A stretch of 64,000 bases of DNA from positions 91,437,813 to 91,501,812 of the forward strand of contig OX465283.1 of assembly GCA_949987705.1 (NCBI GenBank), given 5' to 3'. A program made the translations under genes and the position numbers. Positions 42,610 to 52,797 of this stretch are shown here, piece by piece. The DNA is from Thereva unica. Lineage: Eukaryota; Arthropoda; Insecta; Diptera; Therevidae. The first letter of the stretch is position 1. Every line of letters begins with the position of its first letter. Under the pieces are notes generated by a model. The model saw only the letters and a list, made by a program, of their open reading frames with translations, ran no database searches and had not been told where the DNA came from.

Positions 42610-43205
42610 TGTTCAGACACTTGCTATAATATGTCGTAAGGGGACAAGTAGGCGGCGACAACTGCAACGACAAAGTAATATGTCAATAGAACTTAAGTAG
42701 GCGACGAAAGAAAATTTGGATATAAAAGGCGAGCCGGAGCTTCAAAATTTTAGTCAATCACAATCATCTAAACCGTCAAGTTCAAGTCAAGTTCAAGAAG
42801 TTTCGTTTTGTTATAATTATATTGTTCCCGATTAAATAAGTTGGAAGGTATGTTCTATAAACTTCGGCACATACATGTCATTTTATGACATCGTGCCTAC
42901 ACCAGACACTTTTTAACTACTAGCATCTGCGGCACATACATGTCGGGTCACCGAAATCGTGCCAAAGAGACTAGTTTCTTTTTGTTGTATTGTTCTTTCA
43001 GATCCAGACTAGCAATTTTGTTTGTATTGTTTGTATTCCTTTAATATGTCATTAAATAAATAAATAGATAAACCTAGATAACCAATAATCAATAAACTAA
43101 GTTTACTAACCAACACAGAGTTTTAATTATCCACTCAATCCGTCTTCTTCTCTGAGTTTGCTCTGGATAGTGGTCCTTGGTACGCGTAGTGGTCACGTTT
43201 GGAAC
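42610..43205 (+). repeat. BEL LTR4, truncated at its 3' side
   Basis: Begins TGTTCAG and stops at GGTCACGTTTGGAAC, about 73 bases short of the LTR end. It carries several differences absent from the other four LTRs (for example CCGTCAAG, CCCGATTAAA, GTGCCTACACC, CAGATCCAG). Confidence 0.85.
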
Positions 43206-43791
43206 GTGACCACTACGCGTACCAAGGACCACTATCCAGAGCAAACTCAGAGAAGAAGACGGATTGAGTGGATAATTAAAACTCTGTGTTGGTTAGTAAA
43301 CTTAGTTTATTGATTATTGGTTATCTAGGTTTATCTATTTATTTATTTAATGACATATTAAAGGAATACAAACAATACAACCAAAATTGCTAGTCTGGCT
43401 CTGAAAGAACAATACAACAAAAAGAAACTAGTCTCTTTGGCACGATTTCGGTGACCCGACATGTATGTGCCGCAGATGCTAGTGGTTAAAAAGTGTCTGG
43501 TGTGGGCACGATGTCATCAAATGACATGTATGTGCCGAAGTTATAGAACATACCTTCCAACTTATTTAATAGGGAACAATATAATTATAACAAAACGAAA
43601 CTTCTTGAACTTGACTTGAACTTGATGGTTTAGATGATTGTGATTGACTAAAATTTTGAAGCTCCGGCTCGCCTTTTATATCCAAATTTTCTTTCGTCGC
43701 CTACTTAAGTTCTATTGACATATTACTTTGTCGTTGCAGTTGTCGCCGCCTACTTGTCCCCTTACGACATATTATAGCAAGTGTCTGAACA
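43203..43791 (-). repeat. BEL LTR5, inverted, forming a 590-bp palindrome with LTR4
   Basis: The reverse complement of LTR positions 1 to about 593. GTT (43197-43199) and AAC (43203-43205) close the palindrome around TGG. Its outer edge, TGTCTGAACA, abuts GAATG. Outside the centre it agrees with LTR1 at the sites where LTR4 differs. Confidence 0.88.
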
Positions 43792-43796
43792 GAATG

Positions 43797-44218
43797 TGAA
43801 AAAATGGTAGATATGGGACACGTCATAACAGTAGGAGATTTTAATATAGATGTGAGCAAAAATAACCATTACTCAAATAAACTATTGAAAAATTTAAGAA
43901 GTCTAGGACTGAAACAGTACATTACCGAATACACGAGAATTACAGAAACATCTCAAACAATAATTGACTTGGCATTCTCAAACTTTTATATAATAGCAGA
44001 TGTATTACAAACACCGAAAATTACTGACCACCAAATTGTACAGATAAGAATTGTAAAAAATGTCCACAGACATGGCAGACGAACAGAGTATTTTAAAAGA
44101 GATATGAAAAACTTCCGAGATGAACATTTTAACGAAATATTAACTACTGTGATTGAAAACAAATGTGATACAAACAGTGATATAAACAATTTAGCAAATA
44201 ACGTGATAGAAAGTATAA
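43797..44218 (+). pseudogene. LINE ORF2 endonuclease, second half
   Basis: VITVGDFNIDVSKN gives the catalytic Asp and Asn, IDLAFSN and ITDHQIVQI the C-terminal Asp-His. The frame runs to VIESI, where a Harbinger MITE is inserted; without it the frame reads on (VIESIIEAINIEAP). Confidence 0.83.
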
Positions 44219-44680
44219 GGCTGGCCGCACACGTACGGTTTCCGTGTTCGGTTTCCGAATTCGGAAATCCGACTCGGGATTCCGTGAGCTTAGCGCAGAC
44301 GTTCGGTTTTTTGTATTAGGAATCGACAGAAATCGACGGATCGACAAAAAATACTGCCACAAAATACAACAAAATATAAAATGTACTCGGCACAGCACTG
44401 GCGCGATTCCGAATGGAAATTTCCTGACGTGTGCGCCGGTTAAGCAAAAATGTATGTGAGCGCTGCGTTCGGGATGACGCCATTCGGTTTTTTTTCGTTC
44501 GGATACTCCGAACGCAAGTCCTGGCTTCTGAACCGAATATCAGGAATGGTTTCCGAACGGAATATTTAAGAACGTGTGCGGTAATTAGAATTATTTGTAT
44601 CAAATGCCTGCATTCGGTTGTCCGAGTACGGAAACCAAATTCGGAAACCGAACACAGAAATCGTACGTGTGCGGCCAGCT
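44219..44680. mobile_element. PIF/Harbinger-type MITE in LINE ORF2
   Basis: Inverted ends GCTGGCCGCACACGTACG and CGTACGTGTGCGGCCAGC, one base inside each border, and TAA on both sides (44216-44218 and 44681-44683). Removal of the element and one TAA restores the LINE reading frame. The interior repeats CCGAATTCGGAAACCG-like motifs in both orientations and has no transposase. Confidence 0.88.
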
Positions 44681-44683
44681 TAA

Positions 44684-46696
44684 TAGAGGCAATTAATATC
44701 GAAGCCCCACTTGTATTTAAATGTATTCCAACAATATGGAAACAAAAACCATGGATAACAGAAGAAGTGAGGGATCAAAGTAAAATAAGAGACTGGGCAT
44801 ACAAACGTGCAGCAAGTACTAAATCTCAGTGGGACTGGAATGAATATAAGAGGAGACGGAATATAGTCGTAAATGCAATTCGCCAAAGTAAACAACAATA
44901 CTACGAAGAAAATATAGATGCAGTAAAATCAAACACTAAAAAAATGTGGTATACGCTTAAAAAACTAATAGGCGATAAAAGTAAGGATGTAAGCATAAAT
45001 GGAATCAGCTTTGAAGGGAACATATGTGAGGATGAACAAGAAATAGCAAATAAATTTAATGAGTTTTTTATTCAAAGTATTGAGGAAATTGTCAGAAATG
45101 AAGTAGAAAATGAAAATGATGAAAGAATTAATGTGGAAGTTGAATACAGCATCGAATCATTTCAAGTAGTAACAAAAGGCGAGATAGATAAAATTGTAAG
45201 CAATATGGAAAACAAAAAAGGAACGGAGGAAGGAATTAGCACTTTTTTTCTGAAAGCAGGATGGAAAAGTATGGGGCAAGTCATGTTGTCATTAATTAAT
45301 AAATCTATGCAAGAAGGAGTTTTCCCGGAAAGGTGGAAAACGTCAACTGTAGTTCCAATTCCAAAAATAGCTGGCAGCATGAAAGCAGAAGAATATAGAC
45401 CAATTAATATGTTGCCTATATATGAAAAAATATTAGAAACTGCAGCAAAAAATCAACTAGTTGAATATACAGAAAGAAAACGAATATTGGTAGATGAACA
45501 GTCAGGTTTTCGGGAAAACTTCTCCTGCGAAACGGCTGTACAAAATGTTATGATTAAATGGAGAAAAGAACTTGATGAGAGCAAATTTATTGGTGTCGTT
45601 TTCCTAGGCTTTAAGAGAGCTTTTGAAACCGTAAGTAGAAGTATATTGTTGCAGAAACTGAAAAATTATGGAATTAAAGGAAAAGTGTATAAATGGCTGG
45701 AGTCTTATATGGAAAATCGCATCCAACAAGTAAAGTACGGAAAAGCAAAAGTAGAAACAGTTCATGGTGTTCCACAGGGATCCGTATTAGGTCCTCTGTT
45801 ATTCATATTGTATATAAATGATATTGTGAGTCAATTGGATTACTGTTCGTGTAAATTGTTCGCAGACGATACTATGTTATATGTGAGTGATCGTGATGTT
45901 TGTCAAATAGAGAAAAAACTAAATCATGATTTAAAGAATGTTGTGAAATGGTTAGGGAAAAACTCGCTAAGATTAAATACAAAAAAAAACTAAGTTCATG
46001 GTGATACACGACCAAAGAAAGCAGTATACAAAAAACACATGTGATATTCTAATTGATAATACAAAGATTGAAGAAATGGATGAAATGAATTATTTAGGCA
46101 TAATAATAGATAATAATTTAAAATTCGACAGCTATGCAGCATTTATTGCAAAAAAAGTAGCTAAAAAAGTGGGCTTCATGTATAGAATTAATAAATATGT
46201 ATCAGTAAATACGTTAGTGACAATTTATAAGTCCATAGTGGCGCCACACTTCGACTACTGTAATACTCTTCTGTTAAACATTAATGAATACTGGATGGAT
46301 ATATTGCAGAAAACACAGAACAGAGCAATGAGAGCTATCTTGAGATGTGATAGATATACAAGAATAAATGACATGCTAAATGCGTTACGTTTCCTAAGCA
46401 TAAGACAGCGGATGAAATTCAATGTATGTGTCTTTGTATATAAAATAAAAAATGGAATGCTGCCGAGATACCTAAGTAACGACGTGCAATTAGTAGGAGA
46501 AAGATATTTATATAACACCAGGCAAAGAAATGAGTTGAGAGTATGTTATCGCAAAACAAGCGCAGCCCAAAAATGTATAACATACACAGGATTCGAAATG
46601 TTTAACAAGTTACCGACGGAAATAAAAACAGCTGGACGATTAAATGACTTTAAAAAAATGTTGAAAGAATTTGTGAAATCAGGGGAAAATGTGTAA
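44684..46696 (+). pseudogene. LINE ORF2 reverse transcriptase and C-terminus
   Basis: After the linker (WITEEVRDQSKIRDW) the RT shows EYRPINMLPIYEK, QSGFRENFSCE, VFLGFKRAFETV, GVPQGSVLGPLLF and FADD (45859-45870). The first catalytic Asp is Gly (codon GGC at 45607-45609), so this copy is catalytically dead. A frameshift in an A-run near 45990 separates the last part (46001-46696), with YLGIIIDNNLKF, PHFDYCNTLL and FEMFNKLPTEIK. Confidence 0.85.
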
Positions 46697-46817
46697 AATT
46701 AAAGGAGGGATTTAGTAGATGTAATTTTATAATTTAAGAGTGATTTGTATTTTATGTATTTTTGTATATTTTTTTATATGTAGTAGCCAAAGGCTAAATA
46801 AATCACTATCAATCAAA
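46697..46817 (+). other. LINE 3' UTR and terminus
   Basis: AT-rich sequence ending AAATAAATCACTATCAATCAAAA, without a long poly(A). Confidence 0.6.
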
Positions 46818-47038
46818 ACCTCCGAGCGAAAAGTAGCGGGTACAGGAAAGGGGACCTCGTTTGGCTGCTCAACCCCCGGCGACGGAAAGGCAAGCCTCCG
46901 AAACTTCAGCGCAAGTGGGAGGGGCCCTATAAAATCCTAACACGGATCAACGATGTTGTCTACAGAATTACGCAAAGAAGAAGATCGTGCACATGGACAG
47001 GCTGTGCCCATATCATCAGCCGGATCCAGGATGGATAA
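46818..47038 (+). pseudogene. Gypsy-B integrase C-terminus
   Basis: Continuation of the integrase after the LINE: GDLVWLLNPRRRKGKPPKLQRKWEGPYKIL-like sequence in which Gypsy-A has a stop (12959-12961) and Gypsy-B keeps Lys. A deletion near 46970 disrupts the frame before the polypurine tract. Confidence 0.78.
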
Positions 47039-47052
47039 CTAAGAAGGGGCCA
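47039..47052 (+). promoter_or_regulatory. Gypsy-B polypurine tract
   Basis: CTAAGAAGGGGCCA directly before the 3' LTR, matching the Gypsy-A tract except for the last bases. Confidence 0.65.
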
Positions 47053-47556
47053 TGTGATTGATTTGTAAAAAGCTGAATCAACAATTGTATGTAATGACTT
47101 TGGTTGTTTTCTGAACTAACGATTAATGTGCTGAACTAAAATTAGGAACGAGCGATAACTGAAAAAAAAACTTCAAGCTTCCCACAAACTTGCCTTAAAA
47201 AGAACATACCACTAGGAGCTAGAAAATGGACGAAGGTTCCAGAAGCTAGATAAAGGCGGAGCTTGGATATAAAAGCGACTTGAGGGCGCTGAAGAGTCAG
47301 TTTTGATTTGAAAGGCGATGAAAGTGTTCTAAGGTGAGAACACTGAAAAGTGGTGATTTAAAAGTGAATTTTAAAGCGATAGATAGAATTTAATAGTGCG
47401 AGATATTAAACTGAAAGTGATTATAGTGAACTATAAGAATGGTGTTTGCTATTAAATTGTGCTTTGGTTTGTAATAAATAAATTTTTGTTGTGGATAATT
47501 AAAAAGTGTATTCCTTAATTAATCCTACGAATCCGTTAAGCCTTAAAAACGTAACA
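47053..47556 (+). repeat. Gypsy-B 3' LTR
   Basis: 504 bp from TGTGATTGATT to AACGTAACA, followed by ATAT at 47557-47560. It is the uninterrupted reference for the B subfamily LTR. Confidence 0.9.
47232..47275 (+). promoter_or_regulatory. Heat-shock element plus TATA box of the Gypsy-B 3' LTR
   Basis: GAAGGTTCCAGAA at 47232-47244 and TATAAAAG at 47268-47275, the same spacing as in the 5' LTR. TCAGTTTTGATTTG follows. Confidence 0.72.
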
Positions 47557-47649
47557 ATATGTTAAAGTTAAACTAACATACTATCTATAATATACTAAGC
47601 ACTGTAGCAATGCCAGAACAAAGTTGTGTATTTCTTGTGACATCTCTCA

Positions 47650-48770
47650 TTAGGGTTGAAAAGGTACTTTCCCCTCATGCATGAAGTATTGTGTTAACAT
47701 CTGTCCAACTTCTAGGGCCTCACGGGTGCTATTATTGCTTCCAATTCGGGTAATAGACTGCAGTGCTATATTTTCCTGTCGCCAAAGACCTTCGATTATT
47801 TCGTTGTCTTCATTCGAGAGATCGCAATAATTTTGTGGACAATAAGTATTGTCATTATAATTACCGGCAGTTTTTTCAAAAAATTGTGTAATATTGTTCA
47901 TGCATTATTGGGATGGAATTCTATGCAGCTACAAAGGACCCGCCAGCGTGTAAACAAAATCCCAAAAGCATTTTCCACTACGCGTGGTGCTCGGGACAGT
48001 CTATAATTAAAGACTTCCTTATCTTTTGTCAACAACAGTCTAGGATATGGTCCATTAATTTTTTTCGTAGGTGTAAAGCATTATCAACGATAAAATAGTG
48101 TGGTAGAGCTATATTTGAATTTGACATATGTGACGATGGTGGTAGATTGATTTCATCTTGCCAAATTTTTTTTTCCAAATACTGAATGGCGGAATATCCC
48201 TCCATCACTTTGGCTACCAAAAGCTGTTAAAATATAATTAGCAATCGCAATACAATTTGGATCCTGATTTTGGTGGGCACTTTATTTGCACGTGTTTACC
48301 GTTGATACTTCCAACGCAGTTAGGCATTTGCCATTTTTGTCCAAATTCGTCGCTTATCACAGTTGTGGCATATATATGGGTGACAACAATTTCCATAGTA
48401 TTCCACAAGCTTCTATAATTATTGCACGTACTGTTGACACAGCAATCCTAAAAGTCCAAGCCAAGTAACGCCTAGATACCCCTTGCGAAAAATATCTGTA
48501 AAATATTCAAATATTAACAACAATATTCTGAAAAACTGTTAAACATTACTATACATTAAAGTTAAGGCAAGCCTGCACTCTGGATCTATTGGTTTTCTTA
48601 TAGACGTTTTTGTGAGATGGCCTTTCACTAAACTTAAAAGCAATTCGTATTGTAATTTGCTCATTGGCGTAGCTTTGAAAAACAGCTCTTCATCGTTTTC
48701 TTTTATAAATTTAAAGGTAGTCTGGTAAAATCCTTGCTGTTTCCTCTGCTGATACAAGGGTCGCACCTAC
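47650..48770 (-). pseudogene. PIF/Harbinger transposase, decayed
   Basis: Minus-strand pieces in order: an N-terminal helical segment (EELFFKATPMSKLQYELLL, DPECRLALTLMY), a DDE core with CVGSINGKHVQIKCPP, then [17 protein letters not shown], and the C-terminus (GSNNSTREALEVGQ, KVPFQP). In active members the first motif is G-(A/S)-I-D-G-x-H; here the Asp is Asn (codon at 48301-48303). The Glu of the third motif (VVENAFG in active enzymes) is lost next to a stop. Several stops and frameshifts break the gene. It is unrelated in sequence to the TIRs of the Harbinger-type MITEs as far as can be judged, because no TIR is visible around it. Confidence 0.8.
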
Positions 48771-48916
48771 CATCTCCTTCTATTTCTCCTTTGCAAAAGT
48801 TTATAAGTCAAATAGACATATTCAATACATTCATTAAGAACACTGCTTCTTCATTTTTATTCATTTAATAAAAATATATTTGTCACGAAATTCAACGCGC
48901 CAGCGCTACATTGTAG
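48771..48916. other. No gene recognised
   Basis: Upstream flank of the Harbinger transposase relic; the last seven bases, ATTGTAG, are the left duplicate of the next element. Confidence 0.4.
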
Positions 48917-48959
48917 CACAGAGTACTTAATATACAGAGGGAACAACGAAGAACAAAAT

Positions 48960-49696
48960 GTGCTATCAAATTATTTTGAAGCAAAGCTTTACGCAAGCTT
49001 TTTGTGAGAGACAATATCAAATTTGAAGAGAGAAAATTCTGTCCAATTTAACTTTTTCTCACGACTTCGTTGGCGCAGCAACAAGCGCCGGGCAGAGGGT
49101 CTTACCTTACACACATACATATAAATAATGTGCCAGCATAATATTATGGAGAAAGTTGATAGGAGCATTCCGGTGCGGTAAGGGAAATTCGAAAGGGGGG
49201 GAGGTTTTTTCTAGTCCCAAACATCTGCTATGAGTGTTTTTTTTTCATTTATGCACGTACGAAGAAAAAAACAAAGTTTTCTGCCCATGAACAAAATTAA
49301 ATTTTGGTGGATAGCATAAAAAATCTACCTTTCTGGTTTAACTAAGGAATATTCTCGGGGATATTGGCTTTTTATTGTTATTATTGTAAAATGTGAGAGT
49401 ACTTAGTTTGTTTTATTTATAACTGATAAAGAAGAATTGTTGTGGGCATCTTTGTTATGATGTACGACAGGCTATGTAATGTAAATTTCACCTGGTGTGG
49501 TTTTTTAGGGGGGTTAAAAGGGATAAAATTTAGTTTTTCATGATTAGATCGAAAACTATTGATTTTTGAGATATATAATTTTTATAAAAATTAAACTTCA
49601 TTAAATGTTCACAAGAAATGGAAGGAAACTATTGTAGCATACATTTTTAACCGTCAAAGACCTACAATTATATGGTGCGGATTTTTAAAAAAAAAA
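48960..49696. other. No gene recognised
   Basis: AT-rich interior of the composite with homopolymer runs; no frame resembling a known family. Confidence 0.45.
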
Positions 49697-50797
49697 TTTA
49701 AAAAACCGACTTCAGAAAAAAACCCGCGATGCACAAAAAAGGATGAAATAATTGTTTGTAATTCTTAACAACATCAATCCAATAAGAATGGATCTAGAAA
49801 GAAGAATCACTTTTGAAGACGAAGATTGATGTTGTTAAGAATTACAAACAATTATTTCATCCTTTTTTGTGCATCGCGGGTTTTTTTCTGAAGTCGGTTT
49901 TTAAATTTTTTTTTTATTTCGTGCTTTTTAGTTCATTCATTTTTTAATATTGCCTGTCATTGCAAGGAGCCTACGTTTTTACGACGCCACGTAGCGAAGT
50001 GTATTCTACTTGTCACACCTTTTCATTTGATACCCATGTCTGGGGTCGGGGAGCGCAATTGCAAAATTTGATTGCAGATTGTATTGTCATGCAAACTATA
50101 CGTATGTGCAAAATTTGCAGTTGATCGGTTATATGGAACTGAATCAAGTTGCAAGATTTGTTTACACTATACACACATACAGGACAAGATAATATAAGGC
50201 ATATAAAAAGTTAAGTTGCCATTGATATCGGGGAAATTAAATGTAAACAATAAACTTCTTTGATTCTTCATCCACGTCATGGTATATTTATTTATTCGAT
50301 ATAAACAATAGTTTTTTGAGCTGCAAATTTCGCCATAATTTCGTTCTTATCGGCTATGTCAAGTACTGTCGGCCGCTGACCAATATGTTAATAAATCATT
50401 TCAGAAAGAAGAAAAAGAGAAAAAGAAAAAAACCGGCTGCCCCGACCGGAATCGAACCTGCAAACGTCACACTACGCTGAATCGAGGATCCGACGCTCTA
50501 CCCACTCCGCCATCGGCCTGCTGCCAGATTTACAACAATAAAGTAATTTGTTCGGTGCCCATGAAATGTTTAGGTTGAACTTTAACAGGTTGAATTTTAA
50601 CAGTTTTTTCTGCCTAACTTCGAACTCCGTTATCAGAATTTAGAAAAAATTTAACGGGACCACCGTGGGAAGCTCCCCCTTCAAATGAACCAAAAAAAAG
50701 CAAAAAAGTTATTGGGTTACAAAGTTATGCGTGAACAGGACCACAAAATACCTACACGTCGAATTGAGTAACCTCCTCTTTTTTTGAAGTCGGTTAA
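49697..50797. mobile_element. MITE-like element with CCGACTTC ends and an internal hairpin
   Basis: Sequences AAAACCGACTTCAG at the left and GAAGTCGGTTAAAA at the right (50785-50797) are inverted ends of a widespread insect type. Next to the left end lies an almost perfect hairpin: 49697-49779 pairs with 49824-49905, about 80 bases per arm, repeating the same end motif. The rest is non-coding and contains a tRNA-like segment. Confidence 0.6.
50400..50519 (-). ncRNA. tRNA-derived SINE or tRNA pseudogene
   Basis: On the minus strand an A-box-like TGGCGGAGTGGGTAGA lies about 40 bases before a perfect B box, GGTTCGATTCC (50448-50458 on the plus strand). The intervening part does not fold into a proper anticodon arm, so it is not a functional tRNA gene. 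A T/CT-rich tail (50400-50432) follows on the minus strand, in line with a SINE. Confidence 0.55.
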
Positions 50798-50959
50798 AAA
50801 CCAGGGCTAAAGATGACTAACTAACTTACTATCAAACCTAATTGCAAAAATTGCGATACCAGTTTTATTATTTGATGAGTCCCATCAGCTGACCAACCAG
50901 CAACGATGATTCATACAAAGTAAGTTGTCTTCTTGTTTGGAGACAGCGCTCGCCATCCC

Positions 50960-51560
50960 GGCACTGAAGTGGTCGTTAGGTCAGGTTAAAATGGCTGCCC
51001 ACTTAAGCCCGACATTGGGCACATTGTGATGCCATCCTATGTAGTGTTGGAACAAAGTTCAGGCCATTTTAAGCCATTTTGAGCTTTTGATAAAGCGACA
51101 GAGGTTAGGAGCACCAATATTTTGCAGCTCGCTTAATCCATTAAGGAAGGGTGAGCCAAGGAAGGTCCTCTTTTTCTTCCGAGGGCGCGACATGTACAGA
51201 GAATATGGGAGACAGTTTCTTCTTCTTATTCATTACCACAACTTCTTCATAAGTCGTTGTGGGGAAGTTCTAATCTTTCGGCGTGCGGGGCAAAGGTACA
51301 GTGACCGGTCAGCACCTTTACTATATGGCTTACCTCATTTTTGGTTCAACTGAACAAGAGATGTTGAACGCTTTGCGTCCAAAGTTGGCCACATTGCATG
51401 AAGAGTGCGGCACACCGTTGCTGTGATCCAACTCAACCCAGCTCGAGCCAAGCTGATTTTCCTCACAGCTTGTTTGTAGGAGGCAAGGGCATTCCCATCC
51501 GGGTTAAGTGGGGTGTGCTTTCCACTTCGTTTCCCTGTCTGCAAGCTCATCAGCAGCAGG
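50960..51560 (-). pseudogene. I/R1-group LINE relic: end of the RNase H and C-terminal segment
   Basis: Minus-strand frames read ADELADRET, then VLTGHCTFAPHAERLEL, ETVSHILCTCRALGRKR and LGSPFLNGLSEL. The LTGHC block followed by a Cys-rich C-terminus is typical of RNase H-bearing LINEs of the I, LOA or R1 groups. Stops and frameshifts are frequent; the RT is absent. Confidence 0.68.
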
Positions 51561-51712
51561 TCGTTACCAAAACATTTTTGATTTGATATGGTCCTGTAAA
51601 TTGAATTAGTTGAAGCTTATGACTTTCTCTGGTAGATGGTCGTTCATATGTGGTTAATACGAGGTCGTTAAGTGAATACGGTTTATGCGATGTATGCATC
51701 CATCCATTAATG

Positions 51713-52797
51713 ACTTCTTCTTATTTAACGGCTCTACAATCGCTTTACCGTCCCGCCCTCTCGTAACAATTCTCGCCACCAATCCCGATTCTATCCAGCC
51801 ATCCTTCCAGCGAACGTTGGGTTTCCCTCGCTATCGCCCTCATAGATGTTACCGTAGAGAACTTTCCGATCCTGTCCATCTTCACTCATAAGAGCTAGAT
51901 ACCCTGACCTACCGCGCTTTGATTTCTCCACAACATCTATGTCGCTATAACGCTCGTAGATCTCGTCGTTGTAAAATTTTCGGAATCGTCCTTTATCTCC
52001 ATCATCATTGGCACTACAGCCGTCTGTGAGCCTAGGCCTCCTCAAGAACTTTCGTTCAATGATCTTGGTCCTGTATCTCTGTGTTCTGGTGTACCCAATT
52101 GTAAGTTCATTTTTTTGTCACCTTTATATCTCTTCCTAGGTCTTGTAACCCTAATCGCTCTGGCCTTTGGAGGAACAGGAAGTTTGGGGCACTTCTGCAG
52201 GCATTCCCATTACATGTCCTATCTAATGTAGGCGTGATATATCTATGGTTGTGGCAGGTTCTTTATATATTTAGTACAATTTGGGGTTGTATCTTCTTCA
52301 CAACAATTTTCCGAAGTAAGTTACTGTCGAACAAGGTTAAGAGGTTAGAGTGCTTGGATTTGAAGTGTCTTGACACACTGCAGTAGGTTTTGTTGGCTTT
52401 TAGAAGCCGTGCGCGTATTTCTAGTACCATGCTATAGTGGGCTGCTACTATTGACTCAAGGTAGGTAAATACTTTTACCACTTCAAAATCGTATTCCTCT
52501 ACCTTGATTGTGGGACCAATGTTAGGTGTTCTTGCAGACGAGGCCACCATATATGTACTTTGTTTAGCTTTCGTTGATTTGCAGTCCCAGCTTTCGTGCC
52601 GCCGGTTCAATCTGGGTGAAAGCTACTTGTACTGTTCTTGATGGTCTTCCGATGATGTCAGTGTCATAAGCCATCAGTATTTGTGGAGGATTCTGCCCTT
52701 TAATGTCACCCCTGGATTATTTTCTCCACCACTAAGTTGGAAAGGACAAGCCGGTCGGAGTCCTTAATAGACCAGACCTATAAGGACAGTGGTCCGG
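51713..52797 (-). pseudogene. RTE LINE relic, same family as 5801-8252
   Basis: The minus strand ends with the same short 3' UTR and trinucleotide tail (TTCTTCTTATTTAACGG on the plus strand at 51715). Recognisable pieces: FRKFYNDEIYERYSDIDVV and ALMSEDGQDRKVL near the C-terminus, then MVASSARTPNIGPTIKVEE and EIRARLLKANKTY in the RT tail. About 230 unrelated bases (52030-52260) interrupt it. It is much more decayed than the copy in Gypsy-A. Confidence 0.82.

Larger units (their letters stand above)
29726..43791 (+). mobile_element. BEL/Pao array: three internal regions, four direct LTRs and one inverted LTR
   Basis: Order: LTR1, copy 1, LTR2, copy 2, LTR3, copy 3, LTR4 (truncated), LTR5 (inverted, truncated). 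The whole is flanked by GAATG at 29721-29725 and 43792-43796, and the LINE frame continues across it, so it is one target site. LTRs are nearly identical, so the array is young. Both outer borders are U3 ends (TGTTCAG and its reverse complement), not the usual U3 and U5. Confidence 0.92.
24711..46817 (+). mobile_element. CR1-like LINE in Gypsy-B integrase, expanded to 22 kb by nested elements
   Basis: Gypsy-B integrase is split between GGTACGACC (24710) and ACCTCCGAGC (46818). LINE parts in order: 5' region, ORF1 N-part (25599-26492), ORF1 zinc knuckles (28964-29236), endonuclease (29357-29725 and 43797-44218), RT and C-terminus (44684-46696), 3' UTR ending ATCACTATCAATCAAAA. The tetranucleotide-like 3' end without a long poly(A) and the near absence of a target duplication fit CR1-type elements. 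Nested in it are a pogo-like MITE, a foldback/hAT block, a BEL array and a Harbinger MITE. Confidence 0.82.
13634..47556 (+). mobile_element. Gypsy-B LTR retrotransposon remnant, expanded to 34 kb by nested elements
   Basis: The 5' LTR starts at 13634 and the 3' LTR ends at 47556; ATAT flanks both ends (13630-13633 and 47557-47560). Own segments are LTR (13634-13792, 17436-17742), leader start (17743-17774), gag (about 22265-23146 and 23467-23740), protease (to 24110), integrase pieces (to 24710 and 46818-47038) and 3' LTR. RT, RNase H and the integrase core are lost through deletions. All remaining DNA in the interval belongs to later insertions. It is a sister subfamily of A and C. Confidence 0.9.

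Noticed and set aside
43150..43260. LTR4-LTR5 palindrome dismissed as a pure assembly artefact
   Set aside because: The two arms differ at several positions and the right border coincides exactly with a GAATG duplicate and a continuous LINE frame, so a real structure is more likely; long reads should still confirm it.
50400..50519. Functional tRNA gene
   Set aside because: A and B boxes are good but the acceptor and anticodon stems do not pair, and a T-rich tail follows.
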